Positions 55,818-63,381 of a stretch of 64,000 nt of DNA are shown in pieces. The position numbers and the translations under genes were made by a program. Under the pieces are notes generated by a model. It saw only the letters and a program-made list of their open reading frames with translations, made no database searches and had not been told where the DNA came from. The stretch's first letter is position 1, and each line of letters starts with the position of its first letter. The stretch is from NCBI RefSeq assembly GCF_002257645.1, contig NZ_NQMO01000002.1, positions 992,001 to 1,056,000 of the forward strand, written 5' to 3'. The stretch is from Paenibacillus sp. XY044 (GTDB taxonomy: Bacteria > Bacillota > Bacilli > Paenibacillales > Paenibacillaceae).

Positions 55818-56045
55818 CGCAGTGACTTAGAGAAGTTAGAGGAATCCAGAAGCGTTAGAAGGACGTATGGCGGGGCGATCTTTGTGGGAAAGGGCATCAA
55901 CCCTACAGGAACGCTCAGGTATATTAACGGTAAAGAAAATGCGAATAGGAAGTAAGACAGCAGCACTAATTCAACCTGGAGAATCCATCTTCATCGATGG
56001 GGGTACAACGACTCTGCAGGTAGCGCGCCACATTCCGCCGGGGGT
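55818..56045 (+). pseudogene. Fragment of a DeoR-family regulator gene
   Basis: The first part (RSDLEKLEE ... RRTYGGAIFVGKG) and the second part (ERSGILTVKKMRIGSK ... SIFIDGGTTTLQVARHIPPG) match residues about 43-115 of the regulator at 31564, but in two frames that switch near 55905. The recognition helix and everything after ARHIPPG are missing. The fragment ends within a few bases of the flanking repeat, so its 3' part was removed when the boundary formed. Relative to the intact gene it is clearly diverged, not a fresh copy. Confidence 0.8.
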
Positions 56046-56048
56046 GAG

Positions 56049-56222
56049 TCGCCTGATCCTTAATGGATCAGGCTTTTTTGTTTAAGCTGGGTTACCGGGT
56101 AGAAGTCCCAATTTATCACGAATCGCGTTGAACCGTAGATAACGAAACGAGGACCGGGCCGGCAAAATCCGAAGCCTCCTCGCCCTTGGGATTGCGAAGA
56201 CGAAACAGGAAAGCGTCACCCG
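56049..56222. repeat. Right copy of the island-flanking direct repeat
   Basis: Same elements as at 30910-31048: the identical 31-base terminator block and, after about 40 extra bases, roughly 100 bases of the lipoprotein gene's 3' end at about 90% identity. Confidence 0.85.
56051..56079 (+). terminator. Second copy of the nrdJ-type terminator
   Basis: Identical to 30912-30940. It now follows the isomerase gene and DeoR fragment and should end that operon. Confidence 0.88.
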
Positions 56223-56787
56223 TTTCGGACTCCCACACGATATAATCGTGAATCCCTTCACCGCTCGAGACTTGAAGATAGAGCTTCGCGGAACCCAGTG
56301 GATGCTCGACAAGCTCTCCGCTATAATCGGATACTTCGCCGAACTGGTCCAACTCCTTTTTACCTGCAGCTGCAAGTTGTGTTAGATCATAGTTGGCCGG
56401 CAGCATTTCGATATCGACATCGTACTCCGGATGACTGCTAAGAAACAGACGTCCTTTAGCTTCGTCGAAGGTAAACTTCTCGAATACGTATAAGGAGAAG
56501 CCCTCGCCTTGCTGCAAGGTGGCGGTGTATGACTGGTTCCCCTCACCCGTCATCAGATCAAAAATTTCGCTCGGAGGACGAGTCGATTCAGGATTTGGCT
56601 CGTTCTCGGTTTCAGGAGCCGATTCTGGGCTTGGCTCATTCCCAGCCTCTGGAGACGTGGCTTCCTCATTAACCGGTACTGATGTCTCAGGGGTGACGGA
56701 AGGTTCCGTGGAGCTTGAGCATGCGGTAAGCGTTAGAGCCATAACGAGAGTCGATATTTTCATGTAAACAGAAACTTTTGGATTCAC
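56116..56787 (-). CDS. Lipoprotein of unknown function
   Basis: A 223-residue lipoprotein. The start is GTG at 56785-56787 after AAAGGCG; the lipobox LTAC places the lipid on Cys23. A long Glu/Pro/Ser-rich tether (to about residue 75) leads to a single compact beta-rich domain with SLYVFEKFTFDEAKGRLFLS and HPLGSAKLYLQVSS. No enzyme motif is recognised. Its 3' end is duplicated, as a relic, next to nrdJ 25 kb away, which implies that this gene was originally the convergent neighbour of nrdJ. Confidence 0.75.
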   Translation of the reverse strand: MNPKVSVYMKISTLVMALTLTACSSSTEPSVTPETSVPVNEEATSPEAGNEPSPESAPETENEPNPESTRPPSEIFDLMTGEGNQSYTATLQQGEGFSLYVFEKFTFDEAKGRLFLSSHPEYDVDIEMLPANYDLTQLAAAGKKELDQFGEVSDYSGELVEHPLGSAKLYLQVSSGEGIHDYIVWESETGDAFLFRLRNPKGEEASDFAGPVLVSLSTVQRDS

Positions 56788-57101
56788 GTTTGATCACGCC
56801 TTTCTGTCTTAAGTTCATTACAGGTTTCATGATATCTAAGTGGTTAGCCTCTTGAAATACTGACGTGGCAACATTATTTTTTGTTTCGTTAAAAGAATAT
56901 GATGAATTATGAGGAATTACCCTTCTAAAGGATTGCGAAACAACGTACTCGCCAGCAATTCTTTTCAAGAATGGGGAGATTTTAAGTTCTTCCCGGTTTG
57001 CGTTATTGTTCTTTGCGGCACGCCGTATTCGCCTGCTGCCTAATAGATTTGTCAGACATGGAAACGGAGTGAAAGAAAGATCACCTTGCAGGTCCGTCCA
57101 T

Positions 57102-57130
57102 TTGACGGGTTTAATCCAATGGATTAAATT
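57102..57130 (+). promoter_or_regulatory. Promoter with palindromic operator of the ROK repressor gene
   Basis: TTGACG and TAAATT are 17 bases apart. A perfect 19-base palindrome, TTTAATCCA-A-TGGATTAAA (57110-57128), fills the spacer and overlaps the -10 box, as expected for autorepression. The rest of the 375-base gap from 56788 shows no gene. Confidence 0.55.
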
Positions 57131-57162
57131 AGGCTTAAACATAATGCAGGGAGAATGGGATT

Positions 57163-58290
57163 GTGAGAAAAGGAAACTTGGAGCTTTTAAAAAAAATTAA
57201 TAGGGATCTCGTACTCGAAACGATACGCTCCCAGCAGCCCATTAGCCGCGCCAAAGTCGCACAGCGTCTCAATTTTAGCCGTTCGACGGTCTCGTCCATC
57301 GTTGACGAACTGATCGCAAAGAAGTTCGTCGTGGAAACCGGTCTCGGGTCTTCGACCAAGGAAGGCGGGAGAAGGGCGATCGAGCTTGAGTTTAATCCGA
57401 AGTCCGGTTTCGGGATTGGCGTCGAACTGATGGCGGACGGGCTGTTCATCTGCATCACAGATTTAGATGGGAACATGGTATGGAAAGATCGATCAGACTT
57501 AGGTAACGACTTTAAGACAATCTACGAGTGCATTCTTGCGAGCCTAGATAAAGCGTCAATATCGATGGATGACGTAATCGCCGTTGGATTCTGCATTCCC
57601 GGGCTGACCAACAGTAAAAAAGGAATCATTGTGGATGCGCCAGAGCTTGGCTGGAAGGATGTTGCTTTTGTCGACGAAATGAAAAAGTACCTGGCCAAGC
57701 CCATCTACGCAAACAACGACGTGAACTGCGCGGCCTTAGGAGAACGTTGGGTCGGCGGTGCCAAGGAAATGGAGGACTTCATCTACATTTATATCGGACA
57801 GGGCTCCGGGGCCGGAAGCGCGATCGTTGCAAACGGGAACTTAGTGCATGGCAAGGATTTCATGGCTGGAGAAATCGCCTATTTGATCCAGGAAGAAGAC
57901 GTCATGCGGAATCAGGTGAACGTAGCGGGACAATTCGGCGTCTTTGAAAAAAAGATCTCGGGGAAGTCGCTCGCTGATGATGAGAGTTCGGTGCAGGCTC
58001 TTTTCCAAAACTATGCGCAAAATGAGCCCCGCTCTGTTCAAATGGTGAACCGTTTCATTACTCATCTGTCTATCGGAATCTCCAACATGGTCAGCCTGCT
58101 TAATCCTGAGAAAGTGATTCTTGGCGGCGAAGTGTCCGGATATCTGAATCCCGTATTAGACGAAATCCGTTCTGCGGTCGACCGGATGACCCCGATTCGA
58201 ACGACGTTGGAGATATCGCATATGGGGGCGGAAGCTGGTGTGCTAGGGGTCATTGCATACGCCTTCGAACAGGAACAGAACGTTATTTAG
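57163..58290 (+). CDS. ROK-family transcriptional repressor (NagC/XylR type)
   Basis: A 375-residue regulator. A winged helix (about 20-70, with ISRAKVAQRLNFSRSTVSSIVD) is followed by a ROK sensor domain. The kinase phosphate loop DxGxTK is replaced by GIGVELMADG, so it should bind sugar but not phosphorylate it. The sugar-binding NDVNCAALGE is intact. The usual ROK zinc cluster (Cys-x-Cys-Gly-x2-Gly-Cys) is absent. It starts with GTG after GGGAG. It probably represses the operon at 58478, whose product at the first position is its close paralogue. Confidence 0.88.
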   Translation: MRKGNLELLKKINRDLVLETIRSQQPISRAKVAQRLNFSRSTVSSIVDELIAKKFVVETGLGSSTKEGGRRAIELEFNPKSGFGIGVELMADGLFICITDLDGNMVWKDRSDLGNDFKTIYECILASLDKASISMDDVIAVGFCIPGLTNSKKGIIVDAPELGWKDVAFVDEMKKYLAKPIYANNDVNCAALGERWVGGAKEMEDFIYIYIGQGSGAGSAIVANGNLVHGKDFMAGEIAYLIQEEDVMRNQVNVAGQFGVFEKKISGKSLADDESSVQALFQNYAQNEPRSVQMVNRFITHLSIGISNMVSLLNPEKVILGGEVSGYLNPVLDEIRSAVDRMTPIRTTLEISHMGAEAGVLGVIAYAFEQEQNVI

Positions 58291-58322
58291 AGGTTGCGGC
58301 TTATACATCCGCTTAATTCAGT

Positions 58323-58370
58323 GCACGGTTGGTTCGCGTATACGAACTAACCGTGCTTTTTTGTTTTTTT
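58323..58370 (+). terminator. Terminator of the ROK repressor gene
   Basis: GCACGGTTGGTTCG and CGAACTAACCGTGC form a 14-bp stem (one G-U) with loop CGTATA, followed by T6-G-T7. Confidence 0.95.
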
Positions 58371-58371
58371 A

Positions 58372-58400
58372 TTGACATCTCTTTGAAATCGGTTTATTAT
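58372..58400 (+). promoter_or_regulatory. Strong sigma-A promoter of the amino-sugar operon
   Basis: A perfect TTGACA is 17 bases from TATTAT. A cre-like sequence, TGAAATCGGTTTAT (58384-58397, 12 of 14 consensus positions), overlaps the spacer and -10 box, so carbon catabolite repression is possible. Confidence 0.8.
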
Positions 58401-58403
58401 TCG

Positions 58404-58440
58404 TTTTAGTTAGTACGTACACAGAACAAACTAACTAAAA
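58404..58440 (+). promoter_or_regulatory. Long inverted-repeat operator
   Basis: An exact 11-bp inverted repeat, TTTTAGTTAGT and ACTAACTAAAA, is separated by 15 bases and begins four bases after the -10 box. It resembles the xyl operators of ROK repressors (TTAGTTTGTTT...AAACTAA). Binding here would block initiation at the promoter just upstream. Confidence 0.75.
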
Positions 58441-58477
58441 ACAGCGGAAACTGGGGTGCCGACAGAGTGATTAAACA

Positions 58478-59440
58478 GTGAAAAGGAACAATGCACAGCT
58501 GTCTCAAGCTGAACAGTTATACGGTGTCGGAGTTGATATCGGCGGAACGAAGATCATGATTGTGATCGCCAATCAGACCGGCGATATCGTGTACAGGAAG
58601 AAAGTGAACACCAGCGGCGAATTTGACGTCATTTCCGAGCATATCACGGAAAGTCTGCGCGCCGCAGGCATCTCTCTGGATCAAGTGGTAGCCATGGGCT
58701 TCGGGGTTCCGGGCATTACCAATAGCGAGGAAGGAACCGTTATCGAAGCGCCCGCGCTTCAGTGGAATCACCTACCGTTCCGGGAATGTTTGCAGCGGTA
58801 CTTCGACAAGCCGATTTTCGTTGACAACGATGTCAACTGTACGGCACTGGGTGAGAAGTGGCTTGGTTCAGCGAAGAACTCGGAAGACTTTGTGGTAGTG
58901 GCAATTGGAACGGGCGTTGGCAGTGCGATCATGGCAAACGGATCGCTGGTGAAGGGAAGCAGCCACATGGCCGGGGAAGTCGCATATTTGGTTGTCGAGC
59001 AAGATGTTCTCAGCGACAGTGTCAATGCTTTTGGCGATTTCGGACAATTTGAGAAGAAGATCTCAGGGGTTGCCTTATCGCAGTACGGTGCTTTGCCTCA
59101 TGAATTATTCGAGCAATACACTCGCGGCGACGAGAAGTCGAAAGCGATCATCCAACAGTTCGTAACGGATTTGTCGATCGGCATTGCCAATATGGTGAGT
59201 CTGCTGAATCCCCAGAAGGTCATTCTCTGCGGTGGGGTCTCTCAATCGCTGGGGCCGGTGCTCGAACTTATTCGCTCGACGGTGTCGAGTTTGACACCGA
59301 TTCCCACATCGATCGAATTGACATCCATCGGGGAGGAAGCGGGGGCCATCGGAGCGGTCGCGTTGGCGTTTGAGAAAGCAGGTATGGATTTAAACAGGGG
59401 GGATTGGCATGAAAACGCATATCGCACGCAATTATCATGA
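58478..59440 (+). CDS. ROK-family sugar kinase
   Basis: A 320-residue kinase with the phosphate loop DIGGTK (Asp20-Lys25) and the catalytic Asp in VDNDVNCTALGE. Like the repressor at 57163 it lacks the ROK zinc cluster and has NAFGDFGQFEKKISG in its place. It closely matches the repressor in the C-terminal half (SIGIANMVSLLNPQKVIL). It probably phosphorylates glucose, N-acetylglucosamine or a related sugar. The GTG start has no clear Shine-Dalgarno site, so translation may be modest. It overlaps nagB by 32 bases. Confidence 0.85.
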   Translation: MKRNNAQLSQAEQLYGVGVDIGGTKIMIVIANQTGDIVYRKKVNTSGEFDVISEHITESLRAAGISLDQVVAMGFGVPGITNSEEGTVIEAPALQWNHLPFRECLQRYFDKPIFVDNDVNCTALGEKWLGSAKNSEDFVVVAIGTGVGSAIMANGSLVKGSSHMAGEVAYLVVEQDVLSDSVNAFGDFGQFEKKISGVALSQYGALPHELFEQYTRGDEKSKAIIQQFVTDLSIGIANMVSLLNPQKVILCGGVSQSLGPVLELIRSTVSSLTPIPTSIELTSIGEEAGAIGAVALAFEKAGMDLNRGDWHENAYRTQLS

Positions 59441-60134
59441 AATGTCGGTGCATGCCGCCGAATTGATTATTCATCAAATTAAGCAAAAACCTGACTCGCT
59501 GGTTTGCTTTGCTGCCGGCAATACACCGCTCGGCACGTTCTCCTGTTTGGTGGAAGCAGTTCACGGAGGAAGGATAAGCCTCGATCAGTGCCAATTCATC
59601 AGTCTCGACGAATGGGTTGGCCTCGGCGCTGCGGATGAAGGAAGTTGCCGAGAGACGATGGACCGCCATTTATTCGAACCGTGCAGAATCAAGGAGAAAA
59701 ACATCCATTTCTTTAATGGAACGAGTGATGATTTGGACGCGGAATGCAAGGCAATGGACGACTTTATCGGGGCACGCGGGACAATCGATTTATTGCTGCT
59801 TGGTGTCGGAATGAACGGTCATTTGGGCTTTAACGAGCCCCATGCTGACTTTGAAGGGTATTCATATGTGACGGAGCTTGACTCCATTACGAAGCAGGTT
59901 TCCGCGAAGTACTTTCCGGATCAGAAGGACGTCCAAAAGGGAATTACACTTGGGATCAAGCATCTAATGCAGGCGGAAACGGTGATTCTAATCGCGGACG
60001 GGGACAAAAAAGCAGATATCATGAGAAAAGCTCTGAGGCACGAGGTTACAGACGAAATACCAGTCACAGTCCTGCAGCGCCATCCAAACGTCCACGTCTA
60101 CATGGACGAAGCGGCGGCGGCGTTGGTTCGCTGA
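59409..60134 (+). CDS. nagB: Glucosamine-6-phosphate deaminase/isomerase
   Basis: A 241-residue enzyme turning glucosamine 6-phosphate into fructose 6-phosphate and ammonia. SLDEWVGL holds the catalytic Asp, and LLGVGMNGHLGFNEP the catalytic His and Glu. The N-terminal FAAGNTPLG is the phosphate loop, where the more usual family form is GSTP. Length is that of the short monomeric Bacillus type. GGGGGG precedes the ATG. No nagA deacetylase gene is in view, so the incoming sugar may already be deacetylated, or nagA may lie elsewhere. Galactosamine-phosphate specificity (AgaI-like) is an alternative. Confidence 0.85.
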   Translation: MKTHIARNYHEMSVHAAELIIHQIKQKPDSLVCFAAGNTPLGTFSCLVEAVHGGRISLDQCQFISLDEWVGLGAADEGSCRETMDRHLFEPCRIKEKNIHFFNGTSDDLDAECKAMDDFIGARGTIDLLLLGVGMNGHLGFNEPHADFEGYSYVTELDSITKQVSAKYFPDQKDVQKGITLGIKHLMQAETVILIADGDKKADIMRKALRHEVTDEIPVTVLQRHPNVHVYMDEAAAALVR

Positions 60135-60191
60135 AGAGCGACCGCCGCGGTCAGGCATCAGCTAAATTCGAGATAATAGGGGGGCACTCCA

Positions 60192-61514
60192 ATGTCCAAA
60201 ACGAAAGCCGGTCTGCTGTTCGTCAGTTTGACCGTCATGATTGTCAGCCTTTTTGGTTGCGGTTCCAATTCCGGCGATTCGTCCGGATCTTCTTCCGGCG
60301 GCTCGTCCGGCTCCGGCAAAATTACGTTGAACGTCACCTCATCCATGACCGACGAAGCCCGCGTCAACATTATGAATGAAACCATCAAGATCTTCAACAA
60401 GACACATCCCGACGTCACCATTCAGTACAGCCCTAGCCCGTGGTCCGAATATGCGCAAAACCTGAAGCTGGCATTCAATTCCGGCGCGGGTCAGGATATT
60501 GTCTATGTCGACGATACGATGCAGCAGATGCTGCAGAAGAACAACTATCTGATGGACATAACCGACGATGTTAAGAGCCGCGGCTGGATCGACAAGGAAG
60601 TAGACGGAGCGATTGATTTTCAAAACGCCAGAACGCCTGGCAAATATTACAGCGTTCCGTTTATGACAGCTCCCGTCGTCGTTTACTACAACAAAGATAT
60701 TTTCTCGAAGCTGAATTTGACCCCACCGAAGACGATGGACGATTTTAACGCGATTTTGGCCAAGGTAAAAGAAGCCGGCTACGTTCCGATGGAGAATGGA
60801 GGCATGTCCAACTTGCCGAAGATGTGGTCGGTATTCCATCTACTCTATAACCAAGTGCCGATGGACGACGTCAAGAAGTTCTACTTCCAGCAAGGAATTA
60901 CGCCTAATTTTGAAAAGGCATTCTTGGCGGCTTTGAACCAGGTCAACGATTGGGAGAAGAGCGGGTACTACCGGAAGGAAGACGCTTCGATCGACGGCAG
61001 CGCAGTGCCGACGTATTATGCAAAGGGCCAGTCCGCGATGGTACTCGGAGGCAACTGGGACATTCCCGTTTACGAAGGTTTAAACGTGCCAACCGGCGCT
61101 TTCTCCTTCCCGCAGCAAGATGTGAACAGTAAGGAACACCGGATCGTCAACGCGACAGATGGCGGCTGGGCGCTGAACGCCAAGCTGAGCGGAGAGAAGA
61201 AGCAGGCGGCGCTCGATTTCATTGACACGTTCATGAATCCGGATGTCGTCAAACTTTGGTATCAAGACGGTTCCACGCCAACGATTAAAGCTGATTTGTT
61301 GGGGGCACAAGCTTCAGACTTGAAAAAACAAGTCGACCAAGCGATTCTAGGCGCGCAAATGGGCTTCTTCCTTGATAATGCCGTTCCCGGACTGGGGGAT
61401 ATTCTGAATAAGCAGCTGCAGTTGATGTCCTTCGAGAAGAACACGCCAGAGCAGGCATGGGAAGAGATCAAGCAGGAGTACAACAAGCTGTCCGAGGCAG
61501 CTCAGGGACAGTAG
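60192..61514 (+). CDS. Sugar-binding lipoprotein of an ABC importer
   Basis: A 440-residue extracellular binding protein. The signal peptide ends at lipobox SLFGC (Cys23), then a Ser/Gly tether, then a MalE-like family 1 binding fold with FNKTHPDVTIQY, GQDIVYVDD and GGNWDIP. Its size suits mono- to short oligosaccharides, in contrast to the larger LplA-type protein at 36929. GGGGGG precedes the ATG. It supplies the two permeases that follow. Confidence 0.92.
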   Translation: MSKTKAGLLFVSLTVMIVSLFGCGSNSGDSSGSSSGGSSGSGKITLNVTSSMTDEARVNIMNETIKIFNKTHPDVTIQYSPSPWSEYAQNLKLAFNSGAGQDIVYVDDTMQQMLQKNNYLMDITDDVKSRGWIDKEVDGAIDFQNARTPGKYYSVPFMTAPVVVYYNKDIFSKLNLTPPKTMDDFNAILAKVKEAGYVPMENGGMSNLPKMWSVFHLLYNQVPMDDVKKFYFQQGITPNFEKAFLAALNQVNDWEKSGYYRKEDASIDGSAVPTYYAKGQSAMVLGGNWDIPVYEGLNVPTGAFSFPQQDVNSKEHRIVNATDGGWALNAKLSGEKKQAALDFIDTFMNPDVVKLWYQDGSTPTIKADLLGAQASDLKKQVDQAILGAQMGFFLDNAVPGLGDILNKQLQLMSFEKNTPEQAWEEIKQEYNKLSEAAQGQ

Positions 61515-61536
61515 GCATCAAAGGTAAATATGACAA

Positions 61537-61570
61537 GATGTCCTTTAACCCTTCCGGGTTAAAGGGCATC
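61537..61570 (+). other. Stem-loop between binding-protein and permease genes
   Basis: GATGTCCTTTAACCC pairs with GGGTTAAAGGGCATC (one G-U) around TTCC. No T run follows. UUCC-type tight loops with a long stem fit an mRNA 3'-end protector that keeps binding-protein mRNA in excess. Confidence 0.7.
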
Positions 61571-61596
61571 CATCCTGCAAGATTGAGGTGATCTTT

Positions 61597-62520
61597 GTGA
61601 GACAAGAAGCCGTGCCCCGGCAGCGGCGTACGTTCAGACGGAGAGGAGCAGAGAAGACCAATCCGCTTGCGTATTTGTTCCTTCTGCCGGCATTTGCGAT
61701 GGTGGCTATCTTCATGATTTGGCCGGCGCTGCAGACGTTTTATATCAGCATGACCAATTGGGATGGAATCAGTCCTAAGAAGTTTGTCGGCTTGCAAAAT
61801 TATATCCATCTGTTTACCGAAGAACCGATGTTCTTGCAGGCGATCAAGAACACGCTGCTATGGGTCGTCGGCGGCGCGACGATTCCCGTAGGGTTGGGCC
61901 TTATTTTTGCTAATTTGCTTGTTCGCGGCAAGATTCGATTCGCCAAGTGGTTCCAAATGGGCTTTTTCTTCCCGCAGATCATCTCTTCCGTTATTGCTGC
62001 GGTGATTTGGAAGTGGATTTATGACCCAAGCTTTGGTCCGCTGTCCGCGATTTTGGATCATCTCGGTATCGGACGGCCGATTACCGGATGGCTCGGCAAC
62101 CCCGATCTCGTCATGTACGCTCTGTTCGTCATTTTTGTATGGGGCAGCTTTGGCTATACCACGATGCTCTTCACTGCGGCGCTGCAGAGCGTGGATTCGC
62201 AGCTGTACGACGCCGCCAATATCGACGGCTGCAGCTCGTGGGGCCAGTTCTGGCACGTCACGATTCCCGGTCTGCGGCAAACGATGACGACGGTCATCAT
62301 CCTGATGACGATCAGTTCCTTCAGCGTGTTTGACATCGTTATGGCCACCACCAAGGGCGGTCCGGGATACAGCTCGTACGTCATTTCATATTACGTCTAC
62401 ACACAAGGCTTTATCGTCAACCGGCTAGGCTTTGCAGCGGCCGCTTCCATCATTCTAACGTTATTTATTCTCATCGTTTCAAGAACCATCATTTGGATGA
62501 GGGAAAGGGACCAAAGCTGA
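61597..62520 (+). CDS. Sugar ABC importer permease, MalF/UgpA type
   Basis: A 307-residue subunit with six helices and the docking loop LYDAANIDGCSSWGQFWHV. A basic N-terminal tail precedes the first helix. The GTG at 61597 is chosen over one three codons upstream because GAGGTGATC then lies at a proper distance. Its stop overlaps the next start (TGATG). No ATPase gene follows within the window. Confidence 0.92.
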   Translation: MRQEAVPRQRRTFRRRGAEKTNPLAYLFLLPAFAMVAIFMIWPALQTFYISMTNWDGISPKKFVGLQNYIHLFTEEPMFLQAIKNTLLWVVGGATIPVGLGLIFANLLVRGKIRFAKWFQMGFFFPQIISSVIAAVIWKWIYDPSFGPLSAILDHLGIGRPITGWLGNPDLVMYALFVIFVWGSFGYTTMLFTAALQSVDSQLYDAANIDGCSSWGQFWHVTIPGLRQTMTTVIILMTISSFSVFDIVMATTKGGPGYSSYVISYYVYTQGFIVNRLGFAAAASIILTLFILIVSRTIIWMRERDQS

Positions 62521-63359
62521 TGAATATGAACCGATCATTGCTTATCCGACGTACGCTCGTTTATGCTTTCATGATCTGCACGGCGGTGCTGACGGTCGCT
62601 CCGTTTCTGCTCGTCATCAGCACGTCCCTCAAAACGATGAACGAAATCAACATGGACGGCCCGCTGGCGCTGCCGCAAGTTTTCCATTGGGACAATTATT
62701 CCCGCATCTGGGATGTAGGTAATTTTATTACCTATTATAAGAATAGCGTAATCGTTACCGCTGTAGTCGTTGTGCTGGTCGTCTTGTTATCCCTGCTGGC
62801 CGCTTATCCATTTGCGTATATGAAATTCAAGGGTAAGGGCGTTTTTTTCCTGATCGTCCTCTGGGGACTGACGGTCCCTTTGGATTTGATCATCATTCCG
62901 TTGTTCAACAATTTGAAGTCGATGGGCTTGCTGAATACGATTTGGGCACTCATCCTGCCGCAAATCGCGATGAACATTCCGTTCTCGATTTTTCTGCTGA
63001 GAGGGTTTATGAAAGACATCCCTTACGCCCTGCTGGAATCGGCCCGGATCGACGGCTCGACCGAAGTGAAAAATTTGTATTATATTATCATGCCGATGTT
63101 GTATCCACCTATGGTGTCCCTTATCGTGTTTACGGCCATCGGCACTTGGAACAACTTTATGCTTCCGACCATCTTGATTCAGAACGACGAATTAAGAACG
63201 CTGCCGGTTGGCCTTAATTATTTTCAAACCAAGTTTACGATGGATTTTCCCATGATTGCCACGGCAGCCGTCGTCTCGGCTCTTCCAGCGGCGCTGGCTT
63301 ACATCATCTTCCAACGGAAGATTATTTCGGGCGTCATGATGGGTGCCTTGAAAGAATAA
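62520..63359 (+). CDS. Sugar ABC importer permease, MalG/UgpE type
   Basis: A 279-residue partner permease with six helices. Its docking loop is LLESARIDGSTEVKNLYYI, and it ends with the standard SGVMMGALKE tail. The ATG at 62520 overlaps the previous stop and follows AAAGGA by nine bases; the open frame further upstream lies inside the first permease gene. Confidence 0.92.
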   Translation: MNMNRSLLIRRTLVYAFMICTAVLTVAPFLLVISTSLKTMNEINMDGPLALPQVFHWDNYSRIWDVGNFITYYKNSVIVTAVVVVLVVLLSLLAAYPFAYMKFKGKGVFFLIVLWGLTVPLDLIIIPLFNNLKSMGLLNTIWALILPQIAMNIPFSIFLLRGFMKDIPYALLESARIDGSTEVKNLYYIIMPMLYPPMVSLIVFTAIGTWNNFMLPTILIQNDELRTLPVGLNYFQTKFTMDFPMIATAAVVSALPAALAYIIFQRKIISGVMMGALKE

Positions 63360-63381
63360 ATCACAAAGGAGTTCTGTAACC

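Noticed and set aside
55867..56085. A 72-residue regulator-like gene
   Set aside because: It starts inside the DeoR-like region in the wrong frame, lacks the DNA-binding helix and runs into the terminator; scored as a pseudogene.
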